A DNA stretch of 64,000 bases from Natranaerofaba carboxydovora (GCF_022539405.1 NZ_CP054394.1:2550501-2614500), one strand, 5' to 3'. Positions 42,496 to 51,811 are shown, numbered from the stretch's first letter. Numbers and translations are program-made. The notes: generated from the letters alone by a model not told the origin.

Positions 42496-43614
42496 ATGGT
42501 ACTTAGAGCCAGAAACTGCATTAAAAAATTGTCTGCCACAAAACCTGGCGATCCCGCTGAAGAAGCGAAAATCAAGCTGGGTACAGATGATGTCATGAAT
42601 CTAAGTTCTAATGAAAATCCTTTAGGCCCATCGAGGCAGGCTGTTAAAGCCATGCAGGAAGCCATAACCAGTGTTCACCTGTACCCGGATGGAAATAGTA
42701 CTGACCTAAAAAATGCTCTTTCGAGACATTTGGGAGTAGATAAAGAAAACCTACTCTTTGGAAACGGATCTGACGAATTGATCAAGTTAATTGCAGAAAC
42801 CTTCATAGAGCCAGGAGATAATGTCAATGTATGTGATCCATCATTATTAGAGTACCATTTTGCGGCCTATCTTATGTCAGGAGAACTGGTAAAAATTCCT
42901 CTAGATGAGATGGCCTGTAATCTCGAGAAGATACTGCATTCCATCACGGATGATACTAAGTTAATCTACATCTCAAACCCATATAATTTAACCGGCACCA
43001 TATACACCCAAAAAGATCTAGAAAGATTTATAAAAAGAGTTCCCTCTGATGTCGTTGTAGTCTGCGACGAAGCCTACATTGATTACTGTAATGATGAAGA
43101 GTGCGGTTCCGGGATTACTCTGATCGACAAGTACCCTAATTTAGTTGTACTTAGAACCTTCAGTAAGCTATATGCTCTTGCCGGGTTAAGGCTTGGTTTT
43201 GCCATAGCAAATAAAGAAATGATCTCAATGTTACAGAGGGTTAGAGAACCCTTTAACGTTAACCGTATTGCTCAGGCTGGTGCCATAGCTAGCTTAAAAG
43301 ACAGGAAACATATAGAAAAAACCAAGAAATGCACCTGGCGGGGATTAAAATTTTATTACCGTAATTTACCCGAAATTGATCTTGGCTATGTAAAAAGCCA
43401 GGCAAATTTTATACTTATAGATTTAAAAAGTAGAAACGACGAAATCATCACTGAAAACCTTTTTAGAAAAGGTATCTTGGTAAAAAGCGGAACTTCTATT
43501 GGGCTTAAGGGATATATTAGGGTGACAATTGGACTGATGCATCAAAATTATGCTGTCATATCAGCTTTAAAAGAAGTTATTCAAAACCAGGTTTCAATCA
43601 GGAGGTCTATATAA
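42496..43614 (+). CDS. hisC: Histidinol-phosphate/aromatic aminotransferase (class I/II PLP)
   Basis: 372 residues of the HisC family: SSNENPLGPSRQAVKAMQEA, LLFGNGSDELIKLIAETF, VCDEAYIDYCN, the PLP-binding Lys in LRTFSKLYALAGLRLGFAI, and GLKGYIRVTIG. HisC enzymes also transaminate phenylpyruvate. With pheA immediately downstream (one-base overlap) and no other his genes here, this copy more likely finishes phenylalanine synthesis, although the histidine pathway is not excluded. GGGAGG precedes the ATG. The leader holds a terminator, which suggests attenuation. Confidence 0.93.
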   Translation: MVLRARNCIKKLSATKPGDPAEEAKIKLGTDDVMNLSSNENPLGPSRQAVKAMQEAITSVHLYPDGNSTDLKNALSRHLGVDKENLLFGNGSDELIKLIAETFIEPGDNVNVCDPSLLEYHFAAYLMSGELVKIPLDEMACNLEKILHSITDDTKLIYISNPYNLTGTIYTQKDLERFIKRVPSDVVVVCDEAYIDYCNDEECGSGITLIDKYPNLVVLRTFSKLYALAGLRLGFAIANKEMISMLQRVREPFNVNRIAQAGAIASLKDRKHIEKTKKCTWRGLKFYYRNLPEIDLGYVKSQANFILIDLKSRNDEIITENLFRKGILVKSGTSIGLKGYIRVTIGLMHQNYAVISALKEVIQNQVSIRRSI

Positions 43615-44450
43615 TGGAAAATACTGCCGGTTATCTTGGGCCGCCGGGAACTTTTTCTAGCGAAGCTGCTGACAAAATTTCTGATGATATAAAACCCTAT
43701 CAGAGTATCAGAGAAGTTGTAGATGCCATTGAAAATAGAGAAATAAAGCTAGGTGTTTTGCCTATAGAGAATTCTTTAGAAGGTGCTGTAACAGAAACCA
43801 TGGACCTTCTCTTAGAAGTAGAAAATACAATTATAACCCAGGAAATAATATTACCTATAAGGTACGTTTTGCTTGCAAATCCTGGCGAAAAGCTAGAAAA
43901 CATAGATACAGTAATTTCACACTCCCAGGCCCTTGCCCAGTGTAGAGAGCTGTTTGTAGAATACCCACATCTTGAAAAAGAGATATCATCTAGCACTGCC
44001 GGTGCTGCCGAAAAAGTCCAAACCAAAGAAAAAGCGGCTGCCCTAGCCCCTGCTTCCTGTAACAATTATAGTTTAGATATTCTCTGGGAAGGCCCCAAAA
44101 AACAATATAACAATGAAACTAGATTCATAGTTCTAGGGCATGAGCCGCCCAGTCCTACAGGAGATGATAGAACTTCTATAGTCTTTGGTATCGAGGATAG
44201 CCCAGGAGCTTTATACAAATCTTTAGAGATTTTTTCCAAGTTAGAGATTAACCTTACCAGGATAGAAAGTAGACCCTCAAAAAGAAAGCTAGGCGAGTAT
44301 GTCTTTTATGTTGATTTTGAAGGGCATAAAGAAGAAAGACGTGCTTATCAGGGACTAAAAGGTGTAGAAAAAAACGTAAACTTCTTAAAAGTTCTGGGAA
44401 GCTACCCAAAAGAATACGGAAACTTAGGTGAAAATAAAATTACATCTTAA
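43614..44450 (+). CDS. pheA: Prephenate dehydratase
   Basis: 278 residues. The PDT domain (1-180) has GYLGPPGTFSSEAA, LPIENSLEGAVTETMDLL and the catalytic region NNETRFIVLG. The C-terminal ACT domain (about 190-270; GALYKSLEIFSKLEINLTRI, then ESRPSKRKLGEYVFYVD) should give feedback inhibition by phenylalanine. It converts prephenate to phenylpyruvate. It is monofunctional: no chorismate mutase domain. Starts within the hisC stop (TAATG) behind AGGAGG. Confidence 0.97.
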   Translation: MENTAGYLGPPGTFSSEAADKISDDIKPYQSIREVVDAIENREIKLGVLPIENSLEGAVTETMDLLLEVENTIITQEIILPIRYVLLANPGEKLENIDTVISHSQALAQCRELFVEYPHLEKEISSSTAGAAEKVQTKEKAAALAPASCNNYSLDILWEGPKKQYNNETRFIVLGHEPPSPTGDDRTSIVFGIEDSPGALYKSLEIFSKLEINLTRIESRPSKRKLGEYVFYVDFEGHKEERRAYQGLKGVEKNVNFLKVLGSYPKEYGNLGENKITS

Positions 44451-44495
44451 GTACAGCTTTGTATAATTCCTAGTCAAGAGGTGGTGAGATTAATT

Positions 44496-45020
44496 TTGAC
44501 TGAAAGCAAGGCACAAAATAGAAGAGAAAAGATCCTTGAACACCTTTCCGGCAAGACTCCTATTACAGGTAGTAAGCTTGGAGATATGTTAGGCGTATCA
44601 AGACAGGTCATTGTCCAGGATATAGCTATTTTGAGAGCAGGTGGTCATGAAATAATATCCACCCCTCAGGGTTATCTTCTCAAATCAGATGAAGAAAAAA
44701 CAAAAGAACTTAAATTCACTATAGCATCAAAGCATGACAGAGAAGGAATAAGAGATGAACTTACAACTATTGTTGATCTTGGAGGCAAAGTAATAGATGT
44801 TATTGTGGAACATCCAATTTACGGGGAAATATCCGGTTACTTGATGATAGGTTCTAGGAGAGATGTAGAAGAATTTTTAAGTAATTTGTCAAAAAGTAAA
44901 GCAGAGCCTCTTTCCTATCTCACAGGAGGAGTACATCTGCATACAATTGAAGTCTCCAAAGAAGAAATTGCAGAGGAAATAAAAAACGCTTTGAAAAATA
45001 AAGGTTTTTTAATAGAGTAA
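44496..45020 (+). CDS. niaR: NiaR-type transcriptional repressor (3H domain)
   Basis: 174 residues from TTG 44496, seven bases after AGAGGTGGTGAG; GTG 44481 lies within that site. N-terminal HTH_11 (RREKILEHLSGKTPITGSKL, then LGVSRQVIVQDIAILR) and the C-terminal 3H domain named for three histidines (EHPIYGE, TGGVHLHTIEVS). NiaR represses NAD synthesis genes when niacin is plentiful. nadA-nadC follow directly, with a palindrome at their promoter. It is close behind pheA (45 bases), so it may be read from that promoter as well. Confidence 0.92.
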   Translation: MTESKAQNRREKILEHLSGKTPITGSKLGDMLGVSRQVIVQDIAILRAGGHEIISTPQGYLLKSDEEKTKELKFTIASKHDREGIRDELTTIVDLGGKVIDVIVEHPIYGEISGYLMIGSRRDVEEFLSNLSKSKAEPLSYLTGGVHLHTIEVSKEEIAEEIKNALKNKGFLIE

Positions 45021-45038
45021 GGTCTTTTTTTATCCCAT

Positions 45039-45081
45039 AGGTGTAAAGACACTTGACATTACAAACGTCAAGTGAAATAAT
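45039..45081 (+). promoter_or_regulatory. nadA promoter overlapped by inverted repeats (candidate NiaR operator)
   Basis: TTGACA (45053-45058), 17 bases, AATAAT (45076-45081). CACTTGAC-N9-GTCAAGTG (45050-45057, 45067-45074) overlaps the -35 and spacer. A second overlapping pair, AGGTGT (45039-45044) and ACACTT (45049-45054), is also present. Repressor binding here would block the promoter. Confidence 0.7.
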
Positions 45082-45103
45082 CTTTCATAATACATTTACA
45101 ATT

Positions 45104-45191
45104 TTGATTCAACTGCAAAAATTCTATTCACAAAAGTAAAGTGTTTTTAAAAACAAAACCTTGTTCATATGACTTTTTGCGATTGAATCAA
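45104..45191. repeat. Full copy of the dispersed palindromic repeat upstream of nadA (inverted orientation)
   Basis: 88 bp ending in TTGATTC at the left and GAATCAA at the right. The internal order (ATTCTATTCAC ... AAAACAAAACCTTGTTCATA) is that of the opposite orientation to the copy at 15444. It sits inside the nadA leader. Confidence 0.8.
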
Positions 45192-45233
45192 TCTATAATT
45201 ATTAATGTTATCTAAACTGAAAGGGGATTTTGT

Positions 45234-46157
45234 ATGTATAACAAATTGGAAAAGATAAAGGAGCTAAAAAAAGAAAGGGACGCTGTTATACTTTCTCATA
45301 ATTATCAGATGCCAGAAATTCAAGATGTTGCTGATGTAGTAGGTGATTCTTTTGAACTTAGTAAAAAAGCCGCCGAAGTCAAGGCTTCAACTATAGTATT
45401 TTGTGGGGTACATTTCATGGCAGAATGTGCTCATATCTTAGCACCAGACAAAACTGTGCTTTTGCCAGACAAAACCGCAGGATGTCCAATGGCAGATATG
45501 GCCGATGTAGATGATTTGATCGAAAAAAAGAAAGAACATCCAAATGCTAAAGTAGTAGCTTATGTAAACACTTCAGCAAAGGTGAAAGCAGAAGTAGACA
45601 TATGCTGTACTTCTTCAAATGCAAAAGAAGTTGTTGACTCTTTGGACACAGAAGAAATTTTATTTTTGCCAGATAAGAATCTGGCCTGGTATATCTCTAA
45701 CAAAACAGACAAAAAAATAATACCCTGGCAGGGATACTGCATCACCCATGCAAGGGTAAGCCAAGAAGAAGTTGACGCTTGTAGAAGTAATTTCCCTGAT
45801 GCACCGATCATCTGTCATCCGGAATGTTCTCCTGAGATCCAAAATAAAGTGGACCACATTATGGGTACCGGCGCCATGGTGAGATTCGCCAAAGAAACAG
45901 ATGCCAAAAGAATAATAGTAGGAACTGAGATGGGTCTTATTCATAGGCTTCAAAAAGAAGCCCCTGACAAAGAGTTTTTGCTATTAAGTCAAAGTTTTGT
46001 CTGTTCAAACATGAAAAAAACAACTCCTGATAACCTGCTGTATGTTCTTGAAAATATGGAGAATAAAATAACCCTTGAGCCAGAAATAAGAGAGAGGGCA
46101 AAAGACTCATTAGTAAAAATGCTAGAAGTTAGAGGTGAAGCAATTGGAAGTAGATAA
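45234..46157 (+). CDS. nadA: Quinolinate synthase A
   Basis: 307 residues with the three-fold repeat architecture and the [4Fe-4S] cluster cysteines (in CGVHFMAECAHILAP, CHPECSPE and the C-terminal SFVCSNMKK), plus GTEMGLIHRLQ. It condenses iminoaspartate with dihydroxyacetone phosphate to quinolinate; the cluster is oxygen-labile. AAAGGGGATTTT precedes the ATG. nadB (aspartate oxidase) is not between nadA and nadC; iminoaspartate must come from a gene elsewhere, possibly an aspartate dehydrogenase, given that aspartate oxidase normally needs oxygen or fumarate. Confidence 0.97.
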   Translation: MYNKLEKIKELKKERDAVILSHNYQMPEIQDVADVVGDSFELSKKAAEVKASTIVFCGVHFMAECAHILAPDKTVLLPDKTAGCPMADMADVDDLIEKKKEHPNAKVVAYVNTSAKVKAEVDICCTSSNAKEVVDSLDTEEILFLPDKNLAWYISNKTDKKIIPWQGYCITHARVSQEEVDACRSNFPDAPIICHPECSPEIQNKVDHIMGTGAMVRFAKETDAKRIIVGTEMGLIHRLQKEAPDKEFLLLSQSFVCSNMKKTTPDNLLYVLENMENKITLEPEIRERAKDSLVKMLEVRGEAIGSR

Positions 46158-47004
46158 TATAATACTAGAAAAAATAATAGAAAATGCACTAATAGAAGAT
46201 ATAGGGCCTTCAGATATCACTACTGACAATATATTTGTTGATACAAATAACATAGAAACAGCCCAAATAACTGCAAAAGATAAAGGAGTTCTTGCCGGAG
46301 GATTTGTTGTTAAAAAGGTTTTTGACCTAATAGATCAAAACATAATTGTTGATCTAAAGTTAAGTGACGGCCAAGAATTTGAACCTGGAACATTAATTGC
46401 TTCAATTGAAGGCCGTACAGACAAAATCCTAAAAGGCGAAAGGACTGCCCTAAATTTTGTCCAAAGGCTCTCAGGCATTGCAACTAAGACCAGAGAAATG
46501 GTAAATTTAGCTTCGCCTTACGGGGTAAAAATCCTAGATACCAGAAAAACCACCCCTACTTTAAGATATTTGGAGAAGTACGCTGTTAGAGCTGGCGGGG
46601 GAATAAACCACCGTATGGGATTATATGATGGTGTAATGATAAAAGATAACCACAAAAAAGCAGCAGGCTCGATAAAAAATGCCCTAGAAAAGTTAAAGTC
46701 AAACCTTGGACCAATGGTGAAAATTTGTGTAGAAGCGACAAACAAAGAGGAAGCAGAAGAAGCTTATTACAACGGGGCAGATCAGATTTTACTTGATAAT
46801 ATGAGCCCAGAAGTTATCTCTGAAATAGTAAAAAAGATTGGTGACGAGGACAAAAGAGCCGAGAATAAAATAGTAAAGTTTGAAGTTTCGGGGAATATAG
46901 GAGAAAGTGATATAAAAGCCCTAGCAAAAACAGGGATAGACTTCATATCATCGGGAAAAATTACTCATTCTTATAACTCCATTGATTTTAGCCTTAATTT
47001 TTGA
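46144..47004 (+). CDS. nadC: Nicotinate-nucleotide pyrophosphorylase (quinolinate phosphoribosyltransferase)
   Basis: 286 residues from TTG 46144 (AGAGGTG six bases upstream), overlapping nadA by 14 bases; a GTG at 46135 is the alternative. Diagnostic segments: EDIGPSDITTDNIF, GERTALNFVQRLSGIATKT, TRKTTPTLRYLEKYAVRAGG, GINHRMGLYDGVMIKDNH and DQILLDNM. It decarboxylates quinolinate and joins it to PRPP to make nicotinate mononucleotide. Translationally coupled to nadA. Confidence 0.97.
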   Translation: MEVDNIILEKIIENALIEDIGPSDITTDNIFVDTNNIETAQITAKDKGVLAGGFVVKKVFDLIDQNIIVDLKLSDGQEFEPGTLIASIEGRTDKILKGERTALNFVQRLSGIATKTREMVNLASPYGVKILDTRKTTPTLRYLEKYAVRAGGGINHRMGLYDGVMIKDNHKKAAGSIKNALEKLKSNLGPMVKICVEATNKEEAEEAYYNGADQILLDNMSPEVISEIVKKIGDEDKRAENKIVKFEVSGNIGESDIKALAKTGIDFISSGKITHSYNSIDFSLNF

Positions 47005-47071
47005 GTCATTGTATGTTATACTTAATAATTGATAGTAATTATTATTTATAGGCAATGAAGGAGGAATAAAA

Positions 47072-48259
47072 ATGAGTTTTAAGATAACAGATGGAGTCAA
47101 ATGGGTAGGAAAAATCGATTGGGAATTAAGAACTTTTCATGGTGAAGAACTGTCAACTCACAGGGGCACAAGCTACAATTCCTATTTAATTCAAGATGAA
47201 AAAACAGTCCTTATCGATACATCCTGGAAGCCTTTTGCAAAAGAGTTTATTGAGAACCTAAAAAAAGAAATTGACCTAAAAGAAATAGACTACATTGTAG
47301 CAAATCACGGCGAAGTAGACCACAGCGGGGCACTCCCAGACTTGATGAAGGAGATACCGAACACACCTATCTACTGTACCAAAAACGGAGTCAAATCCCT
47401 AAAAGGCCAATATCATCAGGACTGGAATTTTGTCGAAGTAAAGACAGGCGATAAGCTAGACCTTGGTAGTAAGGAACTTACTTTTATCGAGGCAAGAATG
47501 CTTCACTGGCCTGACAGCATGTTCTGCTATCTATCTGAAGATAATATTCTGTTCTCTAATGATGCCTTTGGTCAGCATTACGCTTCAGAGCAAATGTACA
47601 ATGACCTTGTAGATGAATGTGAACTATATCAAGAAGCTATGAAGTATTATGCTAATATTGTTAATCCATTTAGCAAGCTGGTAGAAAAGAAAATTAATGA
47701 AATCCTGGAGTTAAAGCTCCCTGTAAATATAATCTGTCCAAGTCACGGTATCATTTGGCGTGATAGCCCACTTCAAATAGTAGAAACTTATATGGAGTGG
47801 GCTAAGGATTATCAAGAAGATCAAATTACACTAATATATGACACCATGTGGGAAGGTACCAAAAGAACTGCAGAAGCTATCACAGAAGGCATCCACGAAG
47901 CAGATAATAATACAACTGTGAAGCTAATCAATTCTGCAAAGACCGACAAGAGTGATATTATTACTGAAGTGTTTAAATCAAAAGCAATTCTTGTAGGTTC
48001 ACCTACGATAAACAAAGGCATTCTTTATTCAATCGCAGGTATACTAGAGTTAATAAAAGGCGCAGGGTTTAAAAATAAAAAGGCTACTGCCTTTGGTAGA
48101 TACGGCTGGAGCGGCGAGAGCACCGATATTATTACAGAAGAATTAAAAGATGCTGGCTTTGAAGTAGTTTTAGAAGGGTTCAAAGAATTGTGGCACCCTG
48201 ACGAAGAAGGACTACAAAAAGCAAGAGAGTTTGGAAAAGAGTTTTGTAAGAATTTGTAA
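47072..48259 (+). CDS. fprA: Flavodiiron protein (A-type flavoprotein, FprA)
   Basis: 395 residues. The N-terminal metallo-beta-lactamase-like domain has the di-iron ligand motif in NHGEVDHSGAL (H-x-E-x-D-H) and later SHGIIW; the C-terminal flavodoxin domain (about 250-395) has LIYDTMWEGTKRTAEAI and AFGRYGWSGE. These enzymes reduce oxygen to water or NO to N2O and protect anaerobes. No fused rubredoxin. GAAGGAGG precedes the ATG. Single gene 68 bases after nadC; a promoter of its own is likely but not clear. Confidence 0.96.
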   Translation: MSFKITDGVKWVGKIDWELRTFHGEELSTHRGTSYNSYLIQDEKTVLIDTSWKPFAKEFIENLKKEIDLKEIDYIVANHGEVDHSGALPDLMKEIPNTPIYCTKNGVKSLKGQYHQDWNFVEVKTGDKLDLGSKELTFIEARMLHWPDSMFCYLSEDNILFSNDAFGQHYASEQMYNDLVDECELYQEAMKYYANIVNPFSKLVEKKINEILELKLPVNIICPSHGIIWRDSPLQIVETYMEWAKDYQEDQITLIYDTMWEGTKRTAEAITEGIHEADNNTTVKLINSAKTDKSDIITEVFKSKAILVGSPTINKGILYSIAGILELIKGAGFKNKKATAFGRYGWSGESTDIITEELKDAGFEVVLEGFKELWHPDEEGLQKAREFGKEFCKNL

Positions 48260-48297
48260 TGAACAGAGCTTTGTTCATATGACTTTTTTGCACCAAA
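48255..48297. repeat. Half copy of the dispersed palindromic repeat after the flavodiiron gene
   Basis: AGCTTTGTTCATATGACTTT followed by TTTGCACCAAAAT matches the right half (inverted orientation). It overlaps the stop codon region of the gene before it. Confidence 0.65.
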
Positions 48298-48317
48298 ATT
48301 TATAAATTTGTTTGTTG

Positions 48318-48412
48318 AAAAACACCTGCTAGCTACCATAAGTGAGTGAGCTTTTAATTTGCGAGGTTTTTAGCAAATTCTTGCGATACGTTGGTAGCTA
48401 AGCAGGTGTTTT
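48318..48412. repeat. Hairpin-core repeat with locus-specific outer stem (copy 2)
   Basis: Outer arms AAAACACCTGCTAGCTACCA and its complement (48319-48338, 48392-48412, one bulged base) look like a bidirectional terminator with A- and T-runs. The core contains TAAGTGAGTGAGC, TTTTAATTTGC, GCAAATTCTTGCG and ACGT. It lies between convergent genes. Confidence 0.8.
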
Positions 48413-50702
48413 AATTTTCTAATCCCAAGATAAGTAAAGGGACACTCACATACAAAAACATTGTTGCAGCAGCTATCACACCGGAATCATTGATCAAAAA
48501 GGCCGTAATACCTCCAAATACTACACCAACAAGGCCTCTTTTAAGTATGGGATAATTTTGATTTAAATTATCCATTACAGAAGTAAATTTTAGTAGTTTC
48601 AAAAATAGCACAGCTAAAAAACTTAAAAAAACTATACTCCAGTCAGAATATCTAAGAAGGTTCAAATTCATCGATATTTTTCTCGTTATGATTGGCAAAA
48701 GTTCACCGGGACCCTCGACAATGGCTAGTCTAATAGCCCTCCCAAGATGCGTAACTTCTTCCAAAAGAAGGTTAAACCCCAAAAAACCACCTATTACTAA
48801 AATCAAAGAGCCTAAAAAGATGTAAATCAATTGTTTTTGGTGATTATCTTTTAAAAATATATAAAGTATTACAAAGAAAGCTACTGCCGCACTTACACCC
48901 CCACCAAAATTAGCACCAAAACCTGGATGAAAAAAATAAAATACCAGTAAAATTCCCAGAAGATAATACGAGTTTTTCCACTCAGGCTTTATAGTGTAAA
49001 GGCTAAAAAAACCCATGACAAAAGAACCTATTAAAACACCCATTAGTTCATTTCCAAGCCCATAGTACCTGGCACCACTTATAGGATCATGGCTTAAAAC
49101 TCCAGTGTAGATTATATTTTCACTTCCTATAATAAAAGGCAGCAATATTGCAATAGAAGTTAAGAGACATATTGTACCTATCCTCCATATATTGCTAGCC
49201 GTTAATTTTACAACTAAGATACTCCCTCCTATAGAAATAACCAGGACAAATACGGCTAACCCCCACAATGAAAAAATAGAAAAATATGGCGCCAAAATAA
49301 ATCCTAGAGGGCTAATAAGCATGGCATAGAGCAGTATATCAAGATAAGGTATTTTGTATTTGGTTATAACAGCCAAAAGACCAAGTACCATTACAACAAC
49401 CTGGGCTATTATATAATTTTTTAAAACAGGCGGCCTGACATTAAACGTATTGATAAGCTTATCATTTAAGCTAATAAGGCTTTTAATTTTACCTTCACCT
49501 TCATTAAAATTCAAACCAGAAGCGCTATTTGTTTCTATCCTATTACCCTTTGACTTCGGAGAAATTTCTATATCAAATTCTTCAAGAATAGTAGGTAAAA
49601 AGTCCATATTTGCTACTAAACCATCTCTTTTAGTGGTATTAGAAACAAGTATATTACCATCTAGCTCACGGCTTAAACCTCCTACAGGAGAGTACAAAAT
49701 AGGGGTTAATCTTTTCCCTTGATGATAATTCTCGTGACTTGGAGCAGGGTTTAGAAGGATCAGGCCAAAATCTTTCTCTTTCCTTAGCGAACTTATCCGC
49801 CCAATTAATTCATCTATGTTTTGAAGGGTTTTAGCTACCAAATTTTCTCTAATTTTTTCATCTAATCTTTCTTCTTCATAATCATCAATCCTTGTACCAT
49901 CTCCAAGCTCTAAAATATACAGAAAAGAGCTATCCTCTTCAGCTCTATCTTTAAAAGTTTCTTCTACTACAGTGTAAGTTTTGTCATAATCTGTCTTGTA
50001 ACCAAATGGGAAATTCTCTTTTGCTGTTAAGGTGCTTTGGGGAGTTACTATTCCCTGGGAAATAACCCCCATATCATTAATTGCAAGAAGTCCACCATAT
50101 CTTTTTTTTTCATAAGTATCTGTATTCCCATGGTATACTACATCGACATTATTTTCTTCCAAGTTTGCTGCCAGTTTACCTATTTCGACGTTATAATCTT
50201 GATCTTTATTTTTTGTTTTTAAGAGAGGATATTCTACCGCTATAGCAGACTCTTCCTCTAATTCTGCATCTAGACCGGTATGTCTTTGATAAAATTTTTT
50301 TGCATTATAACCTTCATATTTTTCTAAAGGGTTATAGATAGCTCCTGACATCTTACATGAAGTGGACCTAATACCGGTTCCAAGGGAAAGATAAGAAGAC
50401 GAAGGGTGATATGGTCTGGTAACAGTAGTGTTCATAAGCCCTACCGCAGAATCTTCAAGCAATTTCTCAAAATTATTTAAGTTATAATTATTATAATCTT
50501 CCCAAAAAAACCCCGGCACCAGGATAACCATAATAGGATCTGTAGAATTTTCTGTATTATTCTCAGAGAAGTTTTTTGTAGAATTATTAAAATTATTTGT
50601 CAAACTAACAGTTAAGTCCTCATTATGATGGTTAATTGCTACCAACGCCACCATTAACAAAGCCATAACAAAACCAGTAAACATGACAGGTTTCTTTCTC
50701 AT
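48411..50702 (-). CDS. Multi-pass membrane protein with an alkaline-phosphatase-superfamily-like extracellular domain
   Basis: 763 residues. One N-terminal helix (8-25), an Asn/Thr-rich linker, an extracytoplasmic domain (about 58-420) starting PIMVILVPGFFWEDY with PYHPSSSYLSLGTGIRS and later LILLNPAPSHENYHQGKR, and about ten membrane helices (430-763). The strand-turn starts resemble the phosphatase/phosphoglyceromutase superfamily, but I cannot confirm all metal ligands. It overlaps the GT4 gene upstream by four bases, so it probably works with it in making or modifying a cell-surface glycan. Substrate unknown. Confidence 0.65.
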   Translation of the reverse strand: MRKKPVMFTGFVMALLMVALVAINHHNEDLTVSLTNNFNNSTKNFSENNTENSTDPIMVILVPGFFWEDYNNYNLNNFEKLLEDSAVGLMNTTVTRPYHPSSSYLSLGTGIRSTSCKMSGAIYNPLEKYEGYNAKKFYQRHTGLDAELEEESAIAVEYPLLKTKNKDQDYNVEIGKLAANLEENNVDVVYHGNTDTYEKKRYGGLLAINDMGVISQGIVTPQSTLTAKENFPFGYKTDYDKTYTVVEETFKDRAEEDSSFLYILELGDGTRIDDYEEERLDEKIRENLVAKTLQNIDELIGRISSLRKEKDFGLILLNPAPSHENYHQGKRLTPILYSPVGGLSRELDGNILVSNTTKRDGLVANMDFLPTILEEFDIEISPKSKGNRIETNSASGLNFNEGEGKIKSLISLNDKLINTFNVRPPVLKNYIIAQVVVMVLGLLAVITKYKIPYLDILLYAMLISPLGFILAPYFSIFSLWGLAVFVLVISIGGSILVVKLTASNIWRIGTICLLTSIAILLPFIIGSENIIYTGVLSHDPISGARYYGLGNELMGVLIGSFVMGFFSLYTIKPEWKNSYYLLGILLVFYFFHPGFGANFGGGVSAAVAFFVILYIFLKDNHQKQLIYIFLGSLILVIGGFLGFNLLLEEVTHLGRAIRLAIVEGPGELLPIITRKISMNLNLLRYSDWSIVFLSFLAVLFLKLLKFTSVMDNLNQNYPILKRGLVGVVFGGITAFLINDSGVIAAATMFLYVSVPLLILGLEN

Positions 50703-51811
50703 ACTTTCACCCCGTTATACTGATCAATTACATTCTTTATCATAATTTCATCGTTAAAATTGCTTATTACATTTATATAAGCCTGCAAGGCGATTCTTCT
50801 GCGAATTTTTTGATTCTTTACTAAAGTCATTATCGCTTCGCCCATCTTTATAGGGTCATCAGATGGACATAATAAACCAGTTTCAAAATGATTTATCAGT
50901 TCCACAAGGCCACCTTTTTTGGCAGCGATCACAGGGCAAAACGACGCCATCGCTTCAAGGGCGGTAATCGATAACCCTTCATGTCTTGATGGTATACAAA
51001 GAACTTCAAGGCTTTTTAGTATATCAGTCACGTCCTCCCTATGACCCAAAAACATAATTTTTGAAGCAAGGCCCAGGTTCCAGGTCAGTTTTTGTAATTT
51101 TTCTTTTTCTGGCCCATCACCAATAATTAAGAAATAATATCTCCTGGAGTTAAAGTAATTATTATATCTTTCATATAAATATTTCACAGAATAAATAAAA
51201 TTATCTATACCTTTGTCATGATTTAGCCTGCCGATACAACCAATTAATTTGCCCTTTGGAAGCGACAATCTATTATCAATAGGGCGATGAAAAGAAGGTA
51301 GAGAAATGCCATTGTACAATACTGTACATTTTTCTTCATCTATACCCACAGAAATCAGTTCTCTTTTCAAACTATTAGAAACGAGCTGAATTTTATCTGC
51401 CCTGTTTAAAATATTTTTTACAAAAAACTTGAATGTCTTTCTACGTATTGATGAGGTTTGAAAATTATGTATGGTTGTTATCCAGGAAAAATTCACCATG
51501 CTCTTTGCCATAGCTACAATTAAAGAAGCTTTGTAGCCGTGAGAGTGAACTATATCTGGCTTTGTCTTTTTAATCAATTCTTTTAACTTAAAAACATTTT
51601 TATAATCTTTAATTTTAAATCCATCCTCTAATGGGAGGTGATAAAATTCTCCACCCGAGATAGTATGTTCAAAATCTTCTTTGGGAGCACAAATAACAGG
51701 ACTTATGTTATATTTTGGAAGTTTATTTGCAAGGGTCTTTAGATGGGTTCTTATCCCGCCCCTAGCCTTTCTGGTTACAAACATGCATTTGACCCGGTTA
51801 TTATTTTCCAT
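50699..51811 (-). CDS. Glycosyltransferase family 4 (GT-B) protein
   Basis: 370 residues with N-terminal ARGGIRTHLKTLANKL, HSHGYKASLIVAMAK, and a C-terminal donor-binding half with LIGCIGRLNHDKGIDNFI and the E-x7-E motif region HEGLSITALEAMASFCPVIA. It transfers a sugar from an NDP donor, retaining configuration, on the cytoplasmic face of the membrane. It is co-transcribed with the membrane phosphatase-like gene (four-base overlap). Likely part of surface polysaccharide or glycolipid synthesis; acceptor unknown. GGAGGTG precedes the ATG. Confidence 0.92.
   Translation of the reverse strand: MENNNRVKCMFVTRKARGGIRTHLKTLANKLPKYNISPVICAPKEDFEHTISGGEFYHLPLEDGFKIKDYKNVFKLKELIKKTKPDIVHSHGYKASLIVAMAKSMVNFSWITTIHNFQTSSIRRKTFKFFVKNILNRADKIQLVSNSLKRELISVGIDEEKCTVLYNGISLPSFHRPIDNRLSLPKGKLIGCIGRLNHDKGIDNFIYSVKYLYERYNNYFNSRRYYFLIIGDGPEKEKLQKLTWNLGLASKIMFLGHREDVTDILKSLEVLCIPSRHEGLSITALEAMASFCPVIAAKKGGLVELINHFETGLLCPSDDPIKMGEAIMTLVKNQKIRRRIALQAYINVISNFNDEIMIKNVIDQYNGVKV

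Noticed and set aside
42423-42665. Minus-strand frame over the hisC start
   Set aside because: Antisense shadow of hisC with no ribosome binding site.
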